Positions 1-8,575 of a stretch of 17,905 nucleotides of DNA are shown piece after piece (position 1 is the stretch's first letter; the number at the start of each line of letters is the position of its first letter). A program made the position numbers and the translations under genes. Source of the DNA: an uncultured Bacteroidales bacterium (lineage in GTDB: Bacteria; Bacteroidota; Bacteroidia; Bacteroidales; UBA4417); the NCBI GenBank assembly GCA_937965665.1, contig CALCJE010000337.1:1-17905 (forward strand). Reading direction: 5' to 3'. The notes beneath the pieces were generated by a model. That model ran no database searches. It was not told where the DNA came from and was given only the letters and a program-made list of their open reading frames with translations.

Positions 1-255
1 GGTTTTGGAACCCTCGACGAGCTTTTTGAGGCTATCACCCTGATACAGACGCACAAACTGGTTCGTTTCCCCATTGTGCTGGTGGGCACTGCTTACTGGG
101 GCGGGCTGGTGGACTGGATTAAAGCACAGGTAATGGCCAGCAACAATATCGACCCGGCCGATCTCGACATTTTTACCCTGGTTGATGATGCCGGCAGCGC
201 GGTTGAAGTAATTGAAGACTACTACAACAAATACGCACTGAAACCTAATTTCTAA
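1..255 (+). CDS. LOG-family (TIGR00730-like) phosphoribohydrolase, C-terminal part
   Basis: The 5' end lies outside the window; 84 codons plus TAA remain. The fragment opens with GFGTLDELFE, which matches the second half of the LOG-family signature PGGxGTxxE, where the glutamate belongs to the active site. It continues with the family-typical stretch FPIVLVGTAYWGGLVDW. Characterised family members cleave the N-glycosidic bond of nucleoside 5'-monophosphates (cytokinin riboside monophosphate type) and are cytoplasmic Rossmann-fold proteins; in bacteria they are often misnamed lysine decarboxylases. The substrate here is unknown. No intrinsic terminator is visible after the stop. The family assignment is firm; the precise activity is inferred from the family. 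Confidence 0.85.
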   Translation, partial: GFGTLDELFEAITLIQTHKLVRFPIVLVGTAYWGGLVDWIKAQVMASNNIDPADLDIFTLVDDAGSAVEVIEDYYNKYALKPNF

Positions 256-611
256 AAGCGAATGCAAGTTTGATCATTCCATTTCCTACAAATTCGTCAG
301 GAAAAAGAACATAATTAGCATGAATTCGAAATAAAAAAACCAAACGTGATTGAAAATAAAGGAATAAGGCTCGATTTAATTGTATTCTTCTTGTTATTAA
401 GCTTATAAAAGTAAAAATAAGGTAAATATTTGCTTCAACCTTATTGTATTGTTTTAACCTTAGTAGATGGAAACAGAAAGATAGAAATCAACCTTATTAA
501 CTTATTTATTTTGAACTTCATACAGAATTTGCCCAATCAGTTTTATATCGAAATCACTTTAATTAATGTCTGAGTAAGCGGAGAAAGTTTCTAAATGTCA
601 GGCAGATAAAA
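256..611. other. AT-rich convergent intergenic region, no gene seen
   Basis: This stretch lies between the 3' ends of the LOG-family gene (+) and the VCBS-repeat gene (-). It is markedly AT-rich. Only very short open frames occur, such as the five-codon frame at the ATG near 467. A weak inverted repeat, AATAAGGT at 416-423 and ACCTTATT at 438-445, has a 14-base loop. The core AACCTTA recurs near 437, 455 and 490. There is no T-run hairpin that would make a convincing terminator for either gene, and no tRNA-like fold was recognised. Confidence 0.6.
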
Positions 612-2885
612 TCAGCGGCAAATAACCAGTTTGCCACGTGCCTTGTCGTTTCCGATAATAGCAAACAAAATATAAACGCCGTTTGGCAAATCACTGATAT
701 CAAGCGGAGCCGAAACAGCTACCTGCCTGAAATTCTTTACCAGGCTACCATCCATAGCATAAATTTGAATATCAGCCGGTTTGGTTATTTTATGGTTACC
801 TGTTGCCAGTGTTATAAATGTTGCAGCGGGGTTTGGACTGACCAGCAGCTGCGTATACGCACTCACCTGCTGCCCGGTGCCGAAAATCTTATCAGGCTTA
901 CCAAAAAACAAACCCAGCCCACCCGAATAATTACCCACCAGCATATCGGTGAGGGTGTCGTTATTCAGGTTCCCTAAGGCAATAGCGCTGCGCCATCCAT
1001 CGCGAATGCCGGGCAATACTCCCTGTAAATGAAAATCGCCCTGAAGATTTCCATCAATATGATCGTAAACAAAAACATCACCAAATTCGCTTCCTGTAAA
1101 AAGCCTGGTTTCGCCCTGTTTGTCGCGGTAAAAACACGGAGCACTATACCCATAGTACGACCTGAGGGTATCTGTAATATCTACCCCACCAAGTTTACCA
1201 GTAACAAAAGTAAGCTGAGGTGAATTTTTGGTACCTGTATTGCGGTAGTAACTCAAGGTGCCATCAAGTTTGCCGCAAACCAGGTCAGTAAGTCCGTCGT
1301 TGTCCACATCAAAAAGCTGTGGAGCCGAATAATCGCCTTCGTCAATCGCAAACCAGGCCGGATCAGTAAGCCTGAAATCGGCAGGCTGGCCAGGCTGCGC
1401 CACATTTTCGCAATATACCAGTTTCCCTTTGGCATTGCCGCAAACCAGGTCAGGGTCACTATCGCCATCCATATCGGCTACTGACGGAATGAGCGACTGC
1501 ATCTGCAATGCATCAAGCCCGGCAATATTCCTGTCGGCAAGCCTGAATTTCGCGCTGTTCGTGGTTCCGATGTTCAGAAGCAAGGCAAGTTTTGATGTAA
1601 AAGAACATTTGAGGCCGGTGGCAGGTGTAAAAATGCAGGTATCGGAATAGCCATAATTTCCTACCAATACATCCATAAGCCCGTCGTTATTATAATCAAT
1701 AAACACCGGGTATGCCCCTGATCCAAAATCGAGCATTTCGTCCTGCAGAAAACTTTTGGATGCCAGTTGAAAAACAGGCTTGAGGTTTGTGCCGGAATTT
1801 AAGTATAACCAGTTACCCGCAAAATTTTCGCCCTTGGTGAGCGATGGATCAAACGGTGAAACCAGCAGGTCTTTCAACCCGTCGTTATTCACGTCGGTTA
1901 GCATTGCGGCCGGAAATGTATTCAGATTGACCGGGTTTGAGGCATCGGGAAAATTTGCGGTCTGCAAAACCATGCGGGCATCAGTAACAGTGCCTCCGTT
2001 TACCAGGCTAACCAGCGCGCTGAAATCCACATCGCCTAAGGCCAGGTCAGGCAATCCGTCCCCGTTAAAATCGTTGACTAGCAGGGTCGAGCCGGTATGT
2101 TTCGGATCATCGGAAACAATTCCCGAAAGTGCGGTCGATTTTTTAACACCAGGACATGTATCAAGCACAATTACATTACTTTCATTTCCTTCGGCAAAAT
2201 GCCCCCAGCATGCCGATTCCTTTTCGAAGGTAAGTGAATCGGCCATACCAAAACGCTCCATGGAAGTATTCCTGTGATATTCAACAAAAGAACCTAATCC
2301 CCAGAAAGTGAGTATGTCCATATCACCGTCTCCATCCAAATCGGCAATACCCGGGTAATCGGCATAGGTTACCAGGATGTTGGTGAGCGCCGTTCCTTGT
2401 TTCGACCGCAGGAAAGGATGTGTAACCTGTGTAAACTTCAGGGTATTTTGCGATTCATTCCTGAACACTTTTATACCTGCCGTGGTATAGGTAAAAAGAT
2501 CTTTTTTCCCGTCGTGGTTATAATCTACAGCTTGTACCCAATGCTCCAGGCCTGGAAAAAGCGACGCAAGTTCGGGCGCATATTTCAGGGTTGATGGCGA
2601 TGAAGGCACAACCAGGAAAGGCAAAATCCTGTAACCATGGCGATCGAAAACCAGCAGGTCATCGGTACCATCCAGATTGATGTCGATATTAACAAACTGG
2701 CAACTGTTCAAACCTCCGGCAAAAGGGAATTTCAGCGTATCGTTACTCCCGTTCATTACCAAAACACTATCTACACGCCGGTAATCGTGAATAGCCGACA
2801 ACTGCGCCCATGCAGACCGGCTTACCAGCGTTGAAAGAGCAATAATGACGATGTATGTCCAGCCGTATCTGAAAGTATTTTGCAT
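612..2885 (-). CDS. FG-GAP/VCBS repeat protein with T9SS type A sorting domain, secreted
   Basis: This 757-residue protein begins with a signal peptide (hydrophobic core about residues 11-20, likely cleavage after AWA at about 27). The body holds nine DxDxDGxxD-type calcium-binding loops starting at about residues 68, 121, 182, 272, 331, 397, 471, 526 and 639, the pattern of FG-GAP/VCBS beta-propeller blades. The one at 471 has S in place of the usual G, and the last (NLNNDTLTD) has lost the first Asp and the Gly. From about residue 680 (LLVSPNPAATFI) to the end it reads as a Por-secretion/T9SS type A sorting domain, with DLPNGVYIL near 732 and a basic end. It should cross the inner membrane by Sec and the outer membrane by T9SS, ending on the surface or outside. 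Ligand or role is unknown; such proteins are often adhesive or structural. It lies 80 bases downstream of the EEP gene on the same strand and could share its transcript. Confidence 0.88.
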   Translation of the reverse strand: MQNTFRYGWTYIVIIALSTLVSRSAWAQLSAIHDYRRVDSVLVMNGSNDTLKFPFAGGLNSCQFVNIDINLDGTDDLLVFDRHGYRILPFLVVPSSPSTLKYAPELASLFPGLEHWVQAVDYNHDGKKDLFTYTTAGIKVFRNESQNTLKFTQVTHPFLRSKQGTALTNILVTYADYPGIADLDGDGDMDILTFWGLGSFVEYHRNTSMERFGMADSLTFEKESACWGHFAEGNESNVIVLDTCPGVKKSTALSGIVSDDPKHTGSTLLVNDFNGDGLPDLALGDVDFSALVSLVNGGTVTDARMVLQTANFPDASNPVNLNTFPAAMLTDVNNDGLKDLLVSPFDPSLTKGENFAGNWLYLNSGTNLKPVFQLASKSFLQDEMLDFGSGAYPVFIDYNNDGLMDVLVGNYGYSDTCIFTPATGLKCSFTSKLALLLNIGTTNSAKFRLADRNIAGLDALQMQSLIPSVADMDGDSDPDLVCGNAKGKLVYCENVAQPGQPADFRLTDPAWFAIDEGDYSAPQLFDVDNDGLTDLVCGKLDGTLSYYRNTGTKNSPQLTFVTGKLGGVDITDTLRSYYGYSAPCFYRDKQGETRLFTGSEFGDVFVYDHIDGNLQGDFHLQGVLPGIRDGWRSAIALGNLNNDTLTDMLVGNYSGGLGLFFGKPDKIFGTGQQVSAYTQLLVSPNPAATFITLATGNHKITKPADIQIYAMDGSLVKNFRQVAVSAPLDISDLPNGVYILFAIIGNDKARGKLVICR

Positions 2886-2965
2886 AAGGAAATGACGGTA
2901 AACCAGGTTAGCAGTGTTAAAAAATTGAACATTACCGGAAGCGGCACCGGCGCAGGAATTTGCAC

Positions 2966-3850
2966 CTAATACAACCTGAGTGAGGCGCTCACCGGCAGGT
3001 GATCAGAAGGATAATATTCGCCGGAATGCGTTTCTAAAACTTTATAGGAAAGTGCCTGCACATTATTTTTGATAAATATATAATCGATCCGTATGCCGGG
3101 CTGGCCTCCAACTTTAAACCCGGTAAAGGTGTAGTCGGGCCCGGTAACCGTCTGGCAAATCTGCTTTGCATCCACCAGGTGATGCCGATCCGAAAAATCA
3201 GTGAGTATGCTGTAGGGCTCCGAATCAGTTTCGGCGTTAAAATCACCAAGAACAATTACCGGTTTAAAACCAGCCAGTGAGTCGACGGCATGCAACAGCA
3301 GTTTTGACGAATTGCGCCTGGCTGTTTCGCCCATATGATCGAAATGGGTACAAAAAACAAGAAAAACAGCCGATGACTTTTTATCTTTCAGCTGAACCCA
3401 GCTTACTACCCGGTTGCAGGCTGCATCCCAGCCACGGCTACCGGCAACCGAGGGTGTTTGCGAAAGCCAGAAAGTACCCGACGAGAGCATCGAAAACCGT
3501 TTTGTATTGAAAAATACGGGTGAAAATTCCCCGGCAGCCTTGCCATCGTCGCGGCCCACCCCAATGCGGGTGTAACCCGGAAAAGCGGCTTCAAGGTCAG
3601 CAAGCTGTGATGAAAGTACTTCCTGCAACCCGAACACATCAGGAGCTGCGGAACGGATTACCGAAAAAACATTTTCCCTGCGGTTGTCCCATGTATTTGG
3701 GGCGTCGTCGGGTGTAGCCAACCTGATATTATAGGTGAGCACGTCAACCACGGCTTTTTGAGCCGTTGAATACCAGGGACGAAAAACAAATAAAACCACC
3801 AGGATAAGCAGTAAATTTTTGACTGATCGTGACAAATTAAATCTGGGCAT
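2966..3850 (-). CDS. Endonuclease/exonuclease/phosphatase (EEP) family protein, exported
   Basis: The start chosen is the ATG at 3850 (294 residues), because it places a basic N-terminus and a hydrophobic segment (about residues 11-24) at the front, ending near STAQ. The frame stays open to an ATG at 3997, but that would put 49 unlikely residues before the signal sequence. EEP motifs are complete in this numbering: N41 (LTYNIR), E77 (LQEV), H169 (CTHFDH), D203/N205 (LGDFNAE), D256 (RIDYIFI) and D283/H284 (SDHLPVS). These residues bind the metal and catalyse phosphodiester or phosphomonoester hydrolysis in the family. The substrate could be nucleic acid, sugar phosphate or a lipid head group; export to the periplasm or outer membrane argues against a DNA-repair role. 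A near-consensus -7 box, GATCTTTG on the minus strand (3896-3903), lies between the two candidate starts and would support the shorter protein, but no -33 box accompanies it. Confidence 0.85.
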   Translation of the reverse strand: MPRFNLSRSVKNLLLILVVLFVFRPWYSTAQKAVVDVLTYNIRLATPDDAPNTWDNRRENVFSVIRSAAPDVFGLQEVLSSQLADLEAAFPGYTRIGVGRDDGKAAGEFSPVFFNTKRFSMLSSGTFWLSQTPSVAGSRGWDAACNRVVSWVQLKDKKSSAVFLVFCTHFDHMGETARRNSSKLLLHAVDSLAGFKPVIVLGDFNAETDSEPYSILTDFSDRHHLVDAKQICQTVTGPDYTFTGFKVGGQPGIRIDYIFIKNNVQALSYKVLETHSGEYYPSDHLPVSASLRLY

Positions 3851-4038
3851 GGCATTAAAAATTTCAGGGTAAAGCAATATAGGTTTAACCAGATGCAAAG
3901 ATCGGAATATTGTGGCAGCTTTATTTCGGCATTCAAAAAGATTTAAAACTGAATCTCCAGGTTGGGTACAAGCCTTTAAAAACGCCCCATTGTTCATAAC
4001 TAGCCGAAAATCATTTCATTTCTTTCGCCGGCTGCATT

Positions 4039-4069
4039 TGTTATTTGACAATAGATTTCTATCTTTGCA
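4039..4069 (+). promoter_or_regulatory. Bacteroidota-type promoter of secDF
   Basis: TTTG at 4039-4042 and TATCTTTG at 4062-4069 are separated by exactly 19 bases, a perfect match to the Bacteroidota primary sigma factor consensus TTTG-N19-TAnnTTTG. Transcription would start near 4076, giving a leader of roughly 38 bases before the ATG at 4114. A second TTTG occurs at 4046-4049 but has the wrong spacing. Confidence 0.8.
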
Positions 4070-4113
4070 GGCTCAAAAAATAAAGTTTATCTAACTACCT
4101 AAATTCTAATCAC

Positions 4114-7100
4114 ATGCAGAATAAAGGCGCAATACGTTTCTTTGCAATAGCATTTGCCGTAGTATGTCTTTTCCAGCTTTCGTTCACTGTAGTTACCAGT
4201 ATTACCGAAAACAAAGCGAAGAATTACGCTACCAACGAACAGGCAATGGCCCTGGCTAAACAATTAGCAAAAAACGATGCCAAACTTGAAGCCACGCTGG
4301 CCGATTCCATTCAAAAAGCCCGCACGCGTTACTACCTCGATTCAGTAGCTAACCAACCTGTTTATAACATACTTGTGCGCAAGTATACTTATAAAGAGTG
4401 TCTCGACCGCGAAATAAACCTTGGTCTGGACTTAAAAGGCGGTATGAACGTAACCATGGAAGTATCCGTTGCTGACGTGGTAAGAGGAATGTCGGGCAAC
4501 AGCACCAACCCTGTTTTCACCAAGGCTATGGCCATGGCAAACGAAAAACAGAAAAACAGCGACAAAGACTTCGTTACTTTATTCGGCGAATCATTTGCAC
4601 AGATTGATCCAAACGCCAAGCTTTCGGCTATTTTCGGGCGTATGGAGCTTCGTGAAAAAATAAGGCCCAACTCCACCAACGAAGAAGTTCTGAAAGTGGT
4701 GCGCCAGGAATGTACCGATGCTTTCGACCGTACTTTTAATATTCTGCGTAACCGTATCGACCGTTTCGGTGTTACCCAGCCTAACATTACCAAACTGGCT
4801 ACCAGCGACCGTATATTAATCGAGCTGCCGGGTATTAAAGAACCCGAGCGTGTTCGTAAACTGCTGCAGGGATCCGCAAAACTAGAATTCTGGGAAACCT
4901 ACAAATTCAGCGAACTGGCTGGTATTTTCAACGAAGCCAACAAACGCCTGGCCGGTGTTGACCTGACTGCTGATACAACCGCCGCTGCTGCTGATTCACT
5001 GGCTCCTAAGGCTGATTCAGCAAAAGCTGTAAAAACTGCTGCTGTTGCCAAAACCGATACTGCAAAAAAATCGAGCCTGGCTGAAAAACTGAAACAGGAC
5101 ACCACTGCTGCCGGTAAAGACCAGCAGATCGAAAAATACAAAAAAGAAAACCCGCTGTACGCTTACCTGCAGCCTGCTTATGTTCAGCAGAACGGGCAAA
5201 CTTTTGCCACCAACCGCGCTACCGTTGGCTATGCTGCCATCAAGGACACTGCACGAATCAACGCCATGCTTCGCAAGGTAAAAGGAATGTTCCCGCGTAA
5301 TTGCCAGTTTGCCTGGACAATTAAACCCGAAAAGGAAGCTCCCGGAATCCTGGAACTGATGGCATTAAAATCGACTAACCGCGAAAACACTGCCGCTCTC
5401 TTTGGAGATGTTATTGTTGAAGCCCGCCAGGATTATGATCAGAATGGCCGCGTTGAAGTATCGATGGGCATGAATTCGGCCGGTGCCAAGGTTTGGAAAA
5501 ACCTTACCCGCGACAATGTTGGCAAACAGGTAGCCATTGTTTTGGATGGATATGTGTATTCAGCACCGAATGTTAATGACGAAATTCCAAATGGTCGTTC
5601 ATCCATTTCAGGAAGTTACAGTGTTGAAGAAGCACAGGACCTTGCAAACGTGCTGAAATCGGGTAAACTGCCTGCACCAGCACGTATTGTACAGGAAGAA
5701 ATTGTAGGACCTTCACTCGGTAAGGAATCAATCAACGCAGGATTGCTTTCATTTGTTATTGCATTTATCCTGGTACTGCTTTACATGCAGTTCTACTATG
5801 CAAAAGCCGGATTGGTTGCCAATGTTGCCTTGTTAACCAACGTATTCTTCTTAATCGGGGTTCTTGCCAGTGTTGGAGCCGTATTAACACTTCCGGGTAT
5901 TGCCGGTATTGTACTTACCTTAGGTATGGCGGTTGATGCCAACGTAATTATTTACGAGCGTATCAAAGAAGAAGTCAGGGCCGGGAAAGGTCTGCGTCTG
6001 GCCATCACCGATGGTTTCCACCATGCTTACTCAGCTATTATCGACGGTAACGTAACCACCATCATCACAGGTATTGTACTGTATGTGTTCGGTTCAGGTC
6101 CTATCCAGGGATTTGCTACCACCCTTATCATCGGTATCTGTACTTCACTGTTTACCGCCATATTTATTTCGCGACTGGTATTCGAATCGATGCTTAACCG
6201 TAACGTGGACATTACCTTCGGAAATAAATACACCATCAATGCCTTTACCAATATCAATATCAACTTTATCGGCATCCGCAAAAAACTGTATATTGTATCA
6301 GGTGTTGTGATTCTGATCGGTATGATTTCGCTGGCTACCAAAGGCCTGAACTATGGTGTTGACTTTGCCGGAGGACGTTCCTATATCGTGAAATTCGATA
6401 AGGAAGTAAGCACAAAAGATATCCGTCAGTCGCTCAGTAAAGAATTTGGTGGCGAAGCCCCTGAAGTTAAAACCATTGGTGTAAGCAAAAACAGGGTGAA
6501 AATCACAACCAAATTTATGGTTGATGACAAATCGGAAAAAGCAGACTCAATCGTTGAAAATAAATTATACAGCGGGTTGAAAAGTTTTTATGCTACTCCT
6601 CTTGCTGCAGTTGATTTCAGCACCCAGAATGAGACCATTGGTATACAAAACTCGCAGAAAGTTGACCCGGCTATTTCCGACGACATCAAACGTTCGGCCA
6701 TGTATGCACTGTTCTTTGCACTGGTTGCCATCTTTATTTACGTGGCTATCCGCTTCCGCAAATGGCAATATGGTTTGGGCGGTGTTACTTCGCTGATGCA
6801 CGACTCACTGATTACGGTATCGCTTTATTCGATTGCATATGGTGTTGTTCCATGGAATATGGAAGTTGACCAGGCAGCCATTGCAGCCGTACTTACCATT
6901 ATTGGTTACTCCATCAACGACTCTGTAATTATTTTCGACCGGTTACGCGAGTGGATCACACTGTACCCGAAACGCGACCTGGCAACCAATATGAACGGCG
7001 GTATGAACAGTACCCTCGGCCGTACCATCAACACTTCAGGTACCACCCTGGTTACCTTGCTGGCGATATTCCTGTTTGGCGGTGATGTTATCCGTGGATT

Positions 7101-7239
7101 TATCTTCGCCTTACTCGTGGGTATTGGCGTAGGTACTTATTCGTCCATCTTCAATGCTACTCCGGTTGCTTACGACTTCATCATGATGTCGAACCGTCGG
7201 AAAGAGAAAAAACTGAAAGAAGCTGAAAAGAAAAAATAA
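4114..7239 (+). CDS. secDF: Protein translocase subunit SecDF (fused SecD-SecF)
   Basis: This 1041-residue protein is the inner-membrane, proton-driven auxiliary of SecYEG that pulls exported proteins through on the periplasmic side. TM1 lies at about residues 8-28. GLDLKGGMN at 104-112 is the SecD signature, and a periplasmic P1 domain follows with ELPGIKEPERV near 237. An Ala/Thr/Lys-rich, low-complexity insertion occupies about 284-344. The SecD membrane block carries GMAVDANVIIYERI at 604-617, with D608 the conserved proton-relay aspartate. The SecF half follows with GLNYGVDFAGG at 744-754 and YSINDSVIIFDRLRE at about 932-946. The C-terminus is lysine-rich and cytosolic. The fused form and length are usual for Bacteroidota. 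The gene is a single transcription unit with its own promoter and terminator; no yajC is adjacent. Confidence 0.97.
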   Translation: MQNKGAIRFFAIAFAVVCLFQLSFTVVTSITENKAKNYATNEQAMALAKQLAKNDAKLEATLADSIQKARTRYYLDSVANQPVYNILVRKYTYKECLDREINLGLDLKGGMNVTMEVSVADVVRGMSGNSTNPVFTKAMAMANEKQKNSDKDFVTLFGESFAQIDPNAKLSAIFGRMELREKIRPNSTNEEVLKVVRQECTDAFDRTFNILRNRIDRFGVTQPNITKLATSDRILIELPGIKEPERVRKLLQGSAKLEFWETYKFSELAGIFNEANKRLAGVDLTADTTAAAADSLAPKADSAKAVKTAAVAKTDTAKKSSLAEKLKQDTTAAGKDQQIEKYKKENPLYAYLQPAYVQQNGQTFATNRATVGYAAIKDTARINAMLRKVKGMFPRNCQFAWTIKPEKEAPGILELMALKSTNRENTAALFGDVIVEARQDYDQNGRVEVSMGMNSAGAKVWKNLTRDNVGKQVAIVLDGYVYSAPNVNDEIPNGRSSISGSYSVEEAQDLANVLKSGKLPAPARIVQEEIVGPSLGKESINAGLLSFVIAFILVLLYMQFYYAKAGLVANVALLTNVFFLIGVLASVGAVLTLPGIAGIVLTLGMAVDANVIIYERIKEEVRAGKGLRLAITDGFHHAYSAIIDGNVTTIITGIVLYVFGSGPIQGFATTLIIGICTSLFTAIFISRLVFESMLNRNVDITFGNKYTINAFTNININFIGIRKKLYIVSGVVILIGMISLATKGLNYGVDFAGGRSYIVKFDKEVSTKDIRQSLSKEFGGEAPEVKTIGVSKNRVKITTKFMVDDKSEKADSIVENKLYSGLKSFYATPLAAVDFSTQNETIGIQNSQKVDPAISDDIKRSAMYALFFALVAIFIYVAIRFRKWQYGLGGVTSLMHDSLITVSLYSIAYGVVPWNMEVDQAAIAAVLTIIGYSINDSVIIFDRLREWITLYPKRDLATNMNGGMNSTLGRTINTSGTTLVTLLAIFLFGGDVIRGFIFALLVGIGVGTYSSIFNATPVAYDFIMMSNRRKEKKLKEAEKKK

Positions 7240-7256
7240 GCTTTTTAATTTGAAAG

Positions 7257-7288
7257 AAAAGCCCTGGTGATGCCGGGGCTTTTTTTTT
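7257..7288 (+). terminator. Intrinsic terminator after secDF
   Basis: An 11-bp stem (arms 7257-7267 and 7273-7283, one G-T wobble) with a 5-base loop runs straight into an unbroken run of nine T (7280-7288). It begins 17 bases after the secDF stop, so secDF and the following tonB-type gene are separate transcription units. Confidence 0.88.
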
Positions 7289-7352
7289 GTCTGAATTTTA
7301 CCTGGCAAGCTGTTACAAACTGTTACCCGGTAATGCTAATAATCGTTAAAAT

Positions 7353-7383
7353 TCTGACCAACTCATTTTCTTTTGTAAGTTTG
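7353..7383 (+). promoter_or_regulatory. Bacteroidota-type promoter before the stand-alone tonB-type gene
   Basis: TAAGTTTG at 7376-7383 matches TAnnTTTG exactly. TCTG at 7353-7356 matches the -33 TTTG in three of four bases at the canonical 19-base spacing. The box ends only 13 bases before the ATG at 7397, so the leader would be very short (about 6-8 bases). Confidence 0.6.
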
Positions 7384-7396
7384 TATTTCAGTAACC

Positions 7397-8197
7397 ATGA
7401 AAGAAATTTTGAAAGAAACCGGCAGCATACGCACATCACTCGACGATATGGTTTTTGAAGGCAGGAACCAGTCCTATGGTGCCTATACCCTTCGGAAAAG
7501 CAATAAGCGCAGGTTAATCCGGAGTTTTGTTTATGCGTTCGGTCTTTTTATAGCCATCATTTCTATTTATCCGCTTTCGAAGCTCATATCTCCCACCATT
7601 TACGACTCGGGCTTATATAATTACCAGGTGGTGAATATTGATATGACATACGATCCATCAACGCGGATGAAAATAGAAACCAGTGCAGGGTCTGCATCCG
7701 CGAATTCGGCAGTTCCCGAAAAAATTGTGGACGATAACCTGGTTCCTCAGCAACAGCAGGATTTAAAACAGCCATCAACCGGTAATTCGGACTCAACCAA
7801 TACCAGCAATAACGGAACCGGTACGCAGGGAACCGGCACTTCGAATGCCAATGGCGAAGGTACCGGCGGCGAAGTGTACGGATCGGCCGATATCAACCCG
7901 CAATTTCCGGGCGGACCAAGAGCCATGCAGGATTTCATCAATTCGAATATCCGTTACCCCGAAATTGCCCTGAATATGAATGTGCGGGGCACCATACTGG
8001 TTTACGTGGTAATTATGAGCGACGGCAGCCTGCGCGACTTTAAAGTGGTGCGCGGACTCCAACCCGACCTCGATGCAGAAGTATTAAGGCTGGTAAAATC
8101 AATGCCCCTGTGGATCCCCGCTAAAAGAGGAGGCGTGCCGGTAAATGTGCGCTGCACCCTGCCCATCACGGTTTCATCGAAAATGGGGAAGATGTGA
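7397..8197 (+). CDS. Energy transducer TonB-type protein, stand-alone
   Basis: This 266-residue protein has the Bacteroidota TonB N-terminus (FEGRNQSYGAYTLRKSNKRR, about 20-39) and one membrane segment (about 42-62). A Ser/Thr/Asn/Gly-rich periplasmic spacer spans about 95-160, and a complete TonB C-terminal domain spans about 168-258. The domain shows QFPGG, RYPEIALNMNVRGTILVYVVI, a Gly-Ser beta turn, VVRG, LDAEVLRLVKSMPLWIPA and a final beta strand. TonB carries the proton motive force from ExbB/ExbD to outer-membrane receptors. No exbB or exbD is in this transcription unit; the nearest complete set begins 1.4 kb downstream behind other genes, so the protein must borrow an ExbBD complex. 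The spacer lacks the Pro-Lys/Pro-Glu repeats of classical TonB. Confidence 0.9.
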   Translation: MKEILKETGSIRTSLDDMVFEGRNQSYGAYTLRKSNKRRLIRSFVYAFGLFIAIISIYPLSKLISPTIYDSGLYNYQVVNIDMTYDPSTRMKIETSAGSASANSAVPEKIVDDNLVPQQQQDLKQPSTGNSDSTNTSNNGTGTQGTGTSNANGEGTGGEVYGSADINPQFPGGPRAMQDFINSNIRYPEIALNMNVRGTILVYVVIMSDGSLRDFKVVRGLQPDLDAEVLRLVKSMPLWIPAKRGGVPVNVRCTLPITVSSKMGKM

Positions 8198-8281
8198 GAA
8201 TATAAGTTGGTTATGCTACTATTAAAGAAATTAATGAGGTACTTCAGATACATACAAATTGCAATTCTGACACCCAGGCTC

Positions 8282-8302
8282 GCGCGCGCTTCAAGCGCGC
8301 GC
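8282..8302. repeat. Perfect GC-rich palindrome, 10-bp arms
   Basis: Arms 8282-8291 and 8293-8302 are perfect reverse complements around a single C at 8292, made almost wholly of alternating GC (GCGCGCGCTT / AAGCGCGCGC). It stands alone in AT-rich sequence 85 bases after the TonB-type stop codon. It may be a REP-like unit or one end of a small element. Confidence 0.7.
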
Positions 8303-8468
8303 ATCAGTAAACTATTTATATATACAATTATAAGTTAAAGTATTAGTTAAGTAGTGTTGAGGTATGTCTGACAAGTACCCTGGGAGTATGAATTCAGCTC
8401 GGCTACAAATTATACCGGTATGCCATCACTGATAAACGTAATATTGTTAAGTTTGTGGCAGAGGTGAA

Positions 8469-8495
8469 TTGCGAACGCGCCCCATGCGCGCGCAA
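8469..8495. repeat. Second GC-rich hairpin with AA bulge
   Basis: TTGCG and CGCGC (8469-8480, interrupted by an AA bulge at 8474-8475) pair with GCGCGCGCAA (8486-8495) across a CCCAT loop. The GCGCGC core and the flanking TT/AA resemble the palindrome at 8282-8302, suggesting related units 190 bases apart. Confidence 0.6.
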
Positions 8496-8575
8496 GCAAA
8501 GGCCGGTTTGGGTATCAAGCTTTCAATGATGTACTTCACCTGACATTTTTTAATCTCTTTTCTTTCAAGTTCACA

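Larger units (their letters stand above)
8198..8575. other. Gene-free region with two GC-rich hairpins
   Basis: This stretch separates the 3' end of the TonB-type gene (+) from the 3' end of a lipoprotein gene (-). I see no plausible gene in it. It contains two GC-rich inverted repeats (listed separately) in an otherwise AT-rich setting. TAAGTTTG at 8448-8455 matches a -7 box but has no -33 partner and leads to no gene. No T-run follows either hairpin, so neither is a convincing intrinsic terminator. Confidence 0.55.

Noticed and set aside
416..445. Inverted repeat AATAAGGT/ACCTTATT as a terminator
   Set aside because: It is an AT-rich 8-bp stem with a 14-base loop and no T-run; it is likely chance in AT-rich sequence.
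1780..2277. 165-codon plus-strand open frame opposite the VCBS-repeat gene
   Set aside because: It lies wholly antisense to a gene with nine clear repeat motifs, and the translation shows no domain or signal; it is a by-product of the opposite coding frame.
3851..3997. Longer N-terminus for the EEP protein from the ATG at 3997
   Set aside because: It would bury the signal sequence behind 49 residues with no homology-like pattern; the ATG at 3850 gives a proper export signal.
8282..8302. GC palindrome as intrinsic terminator of the stand-alone tonB-type gene
   Set aside because: No T-run follows on either strand and it is 85 bases beyond the stop.
8198..8575. tRNA-like or small RNA gene in the gene-free stretch
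   Set aside because: A partial resemblance to a T-stem region near 8400 could not be extended to a cloverleaf, and no terminator follows.
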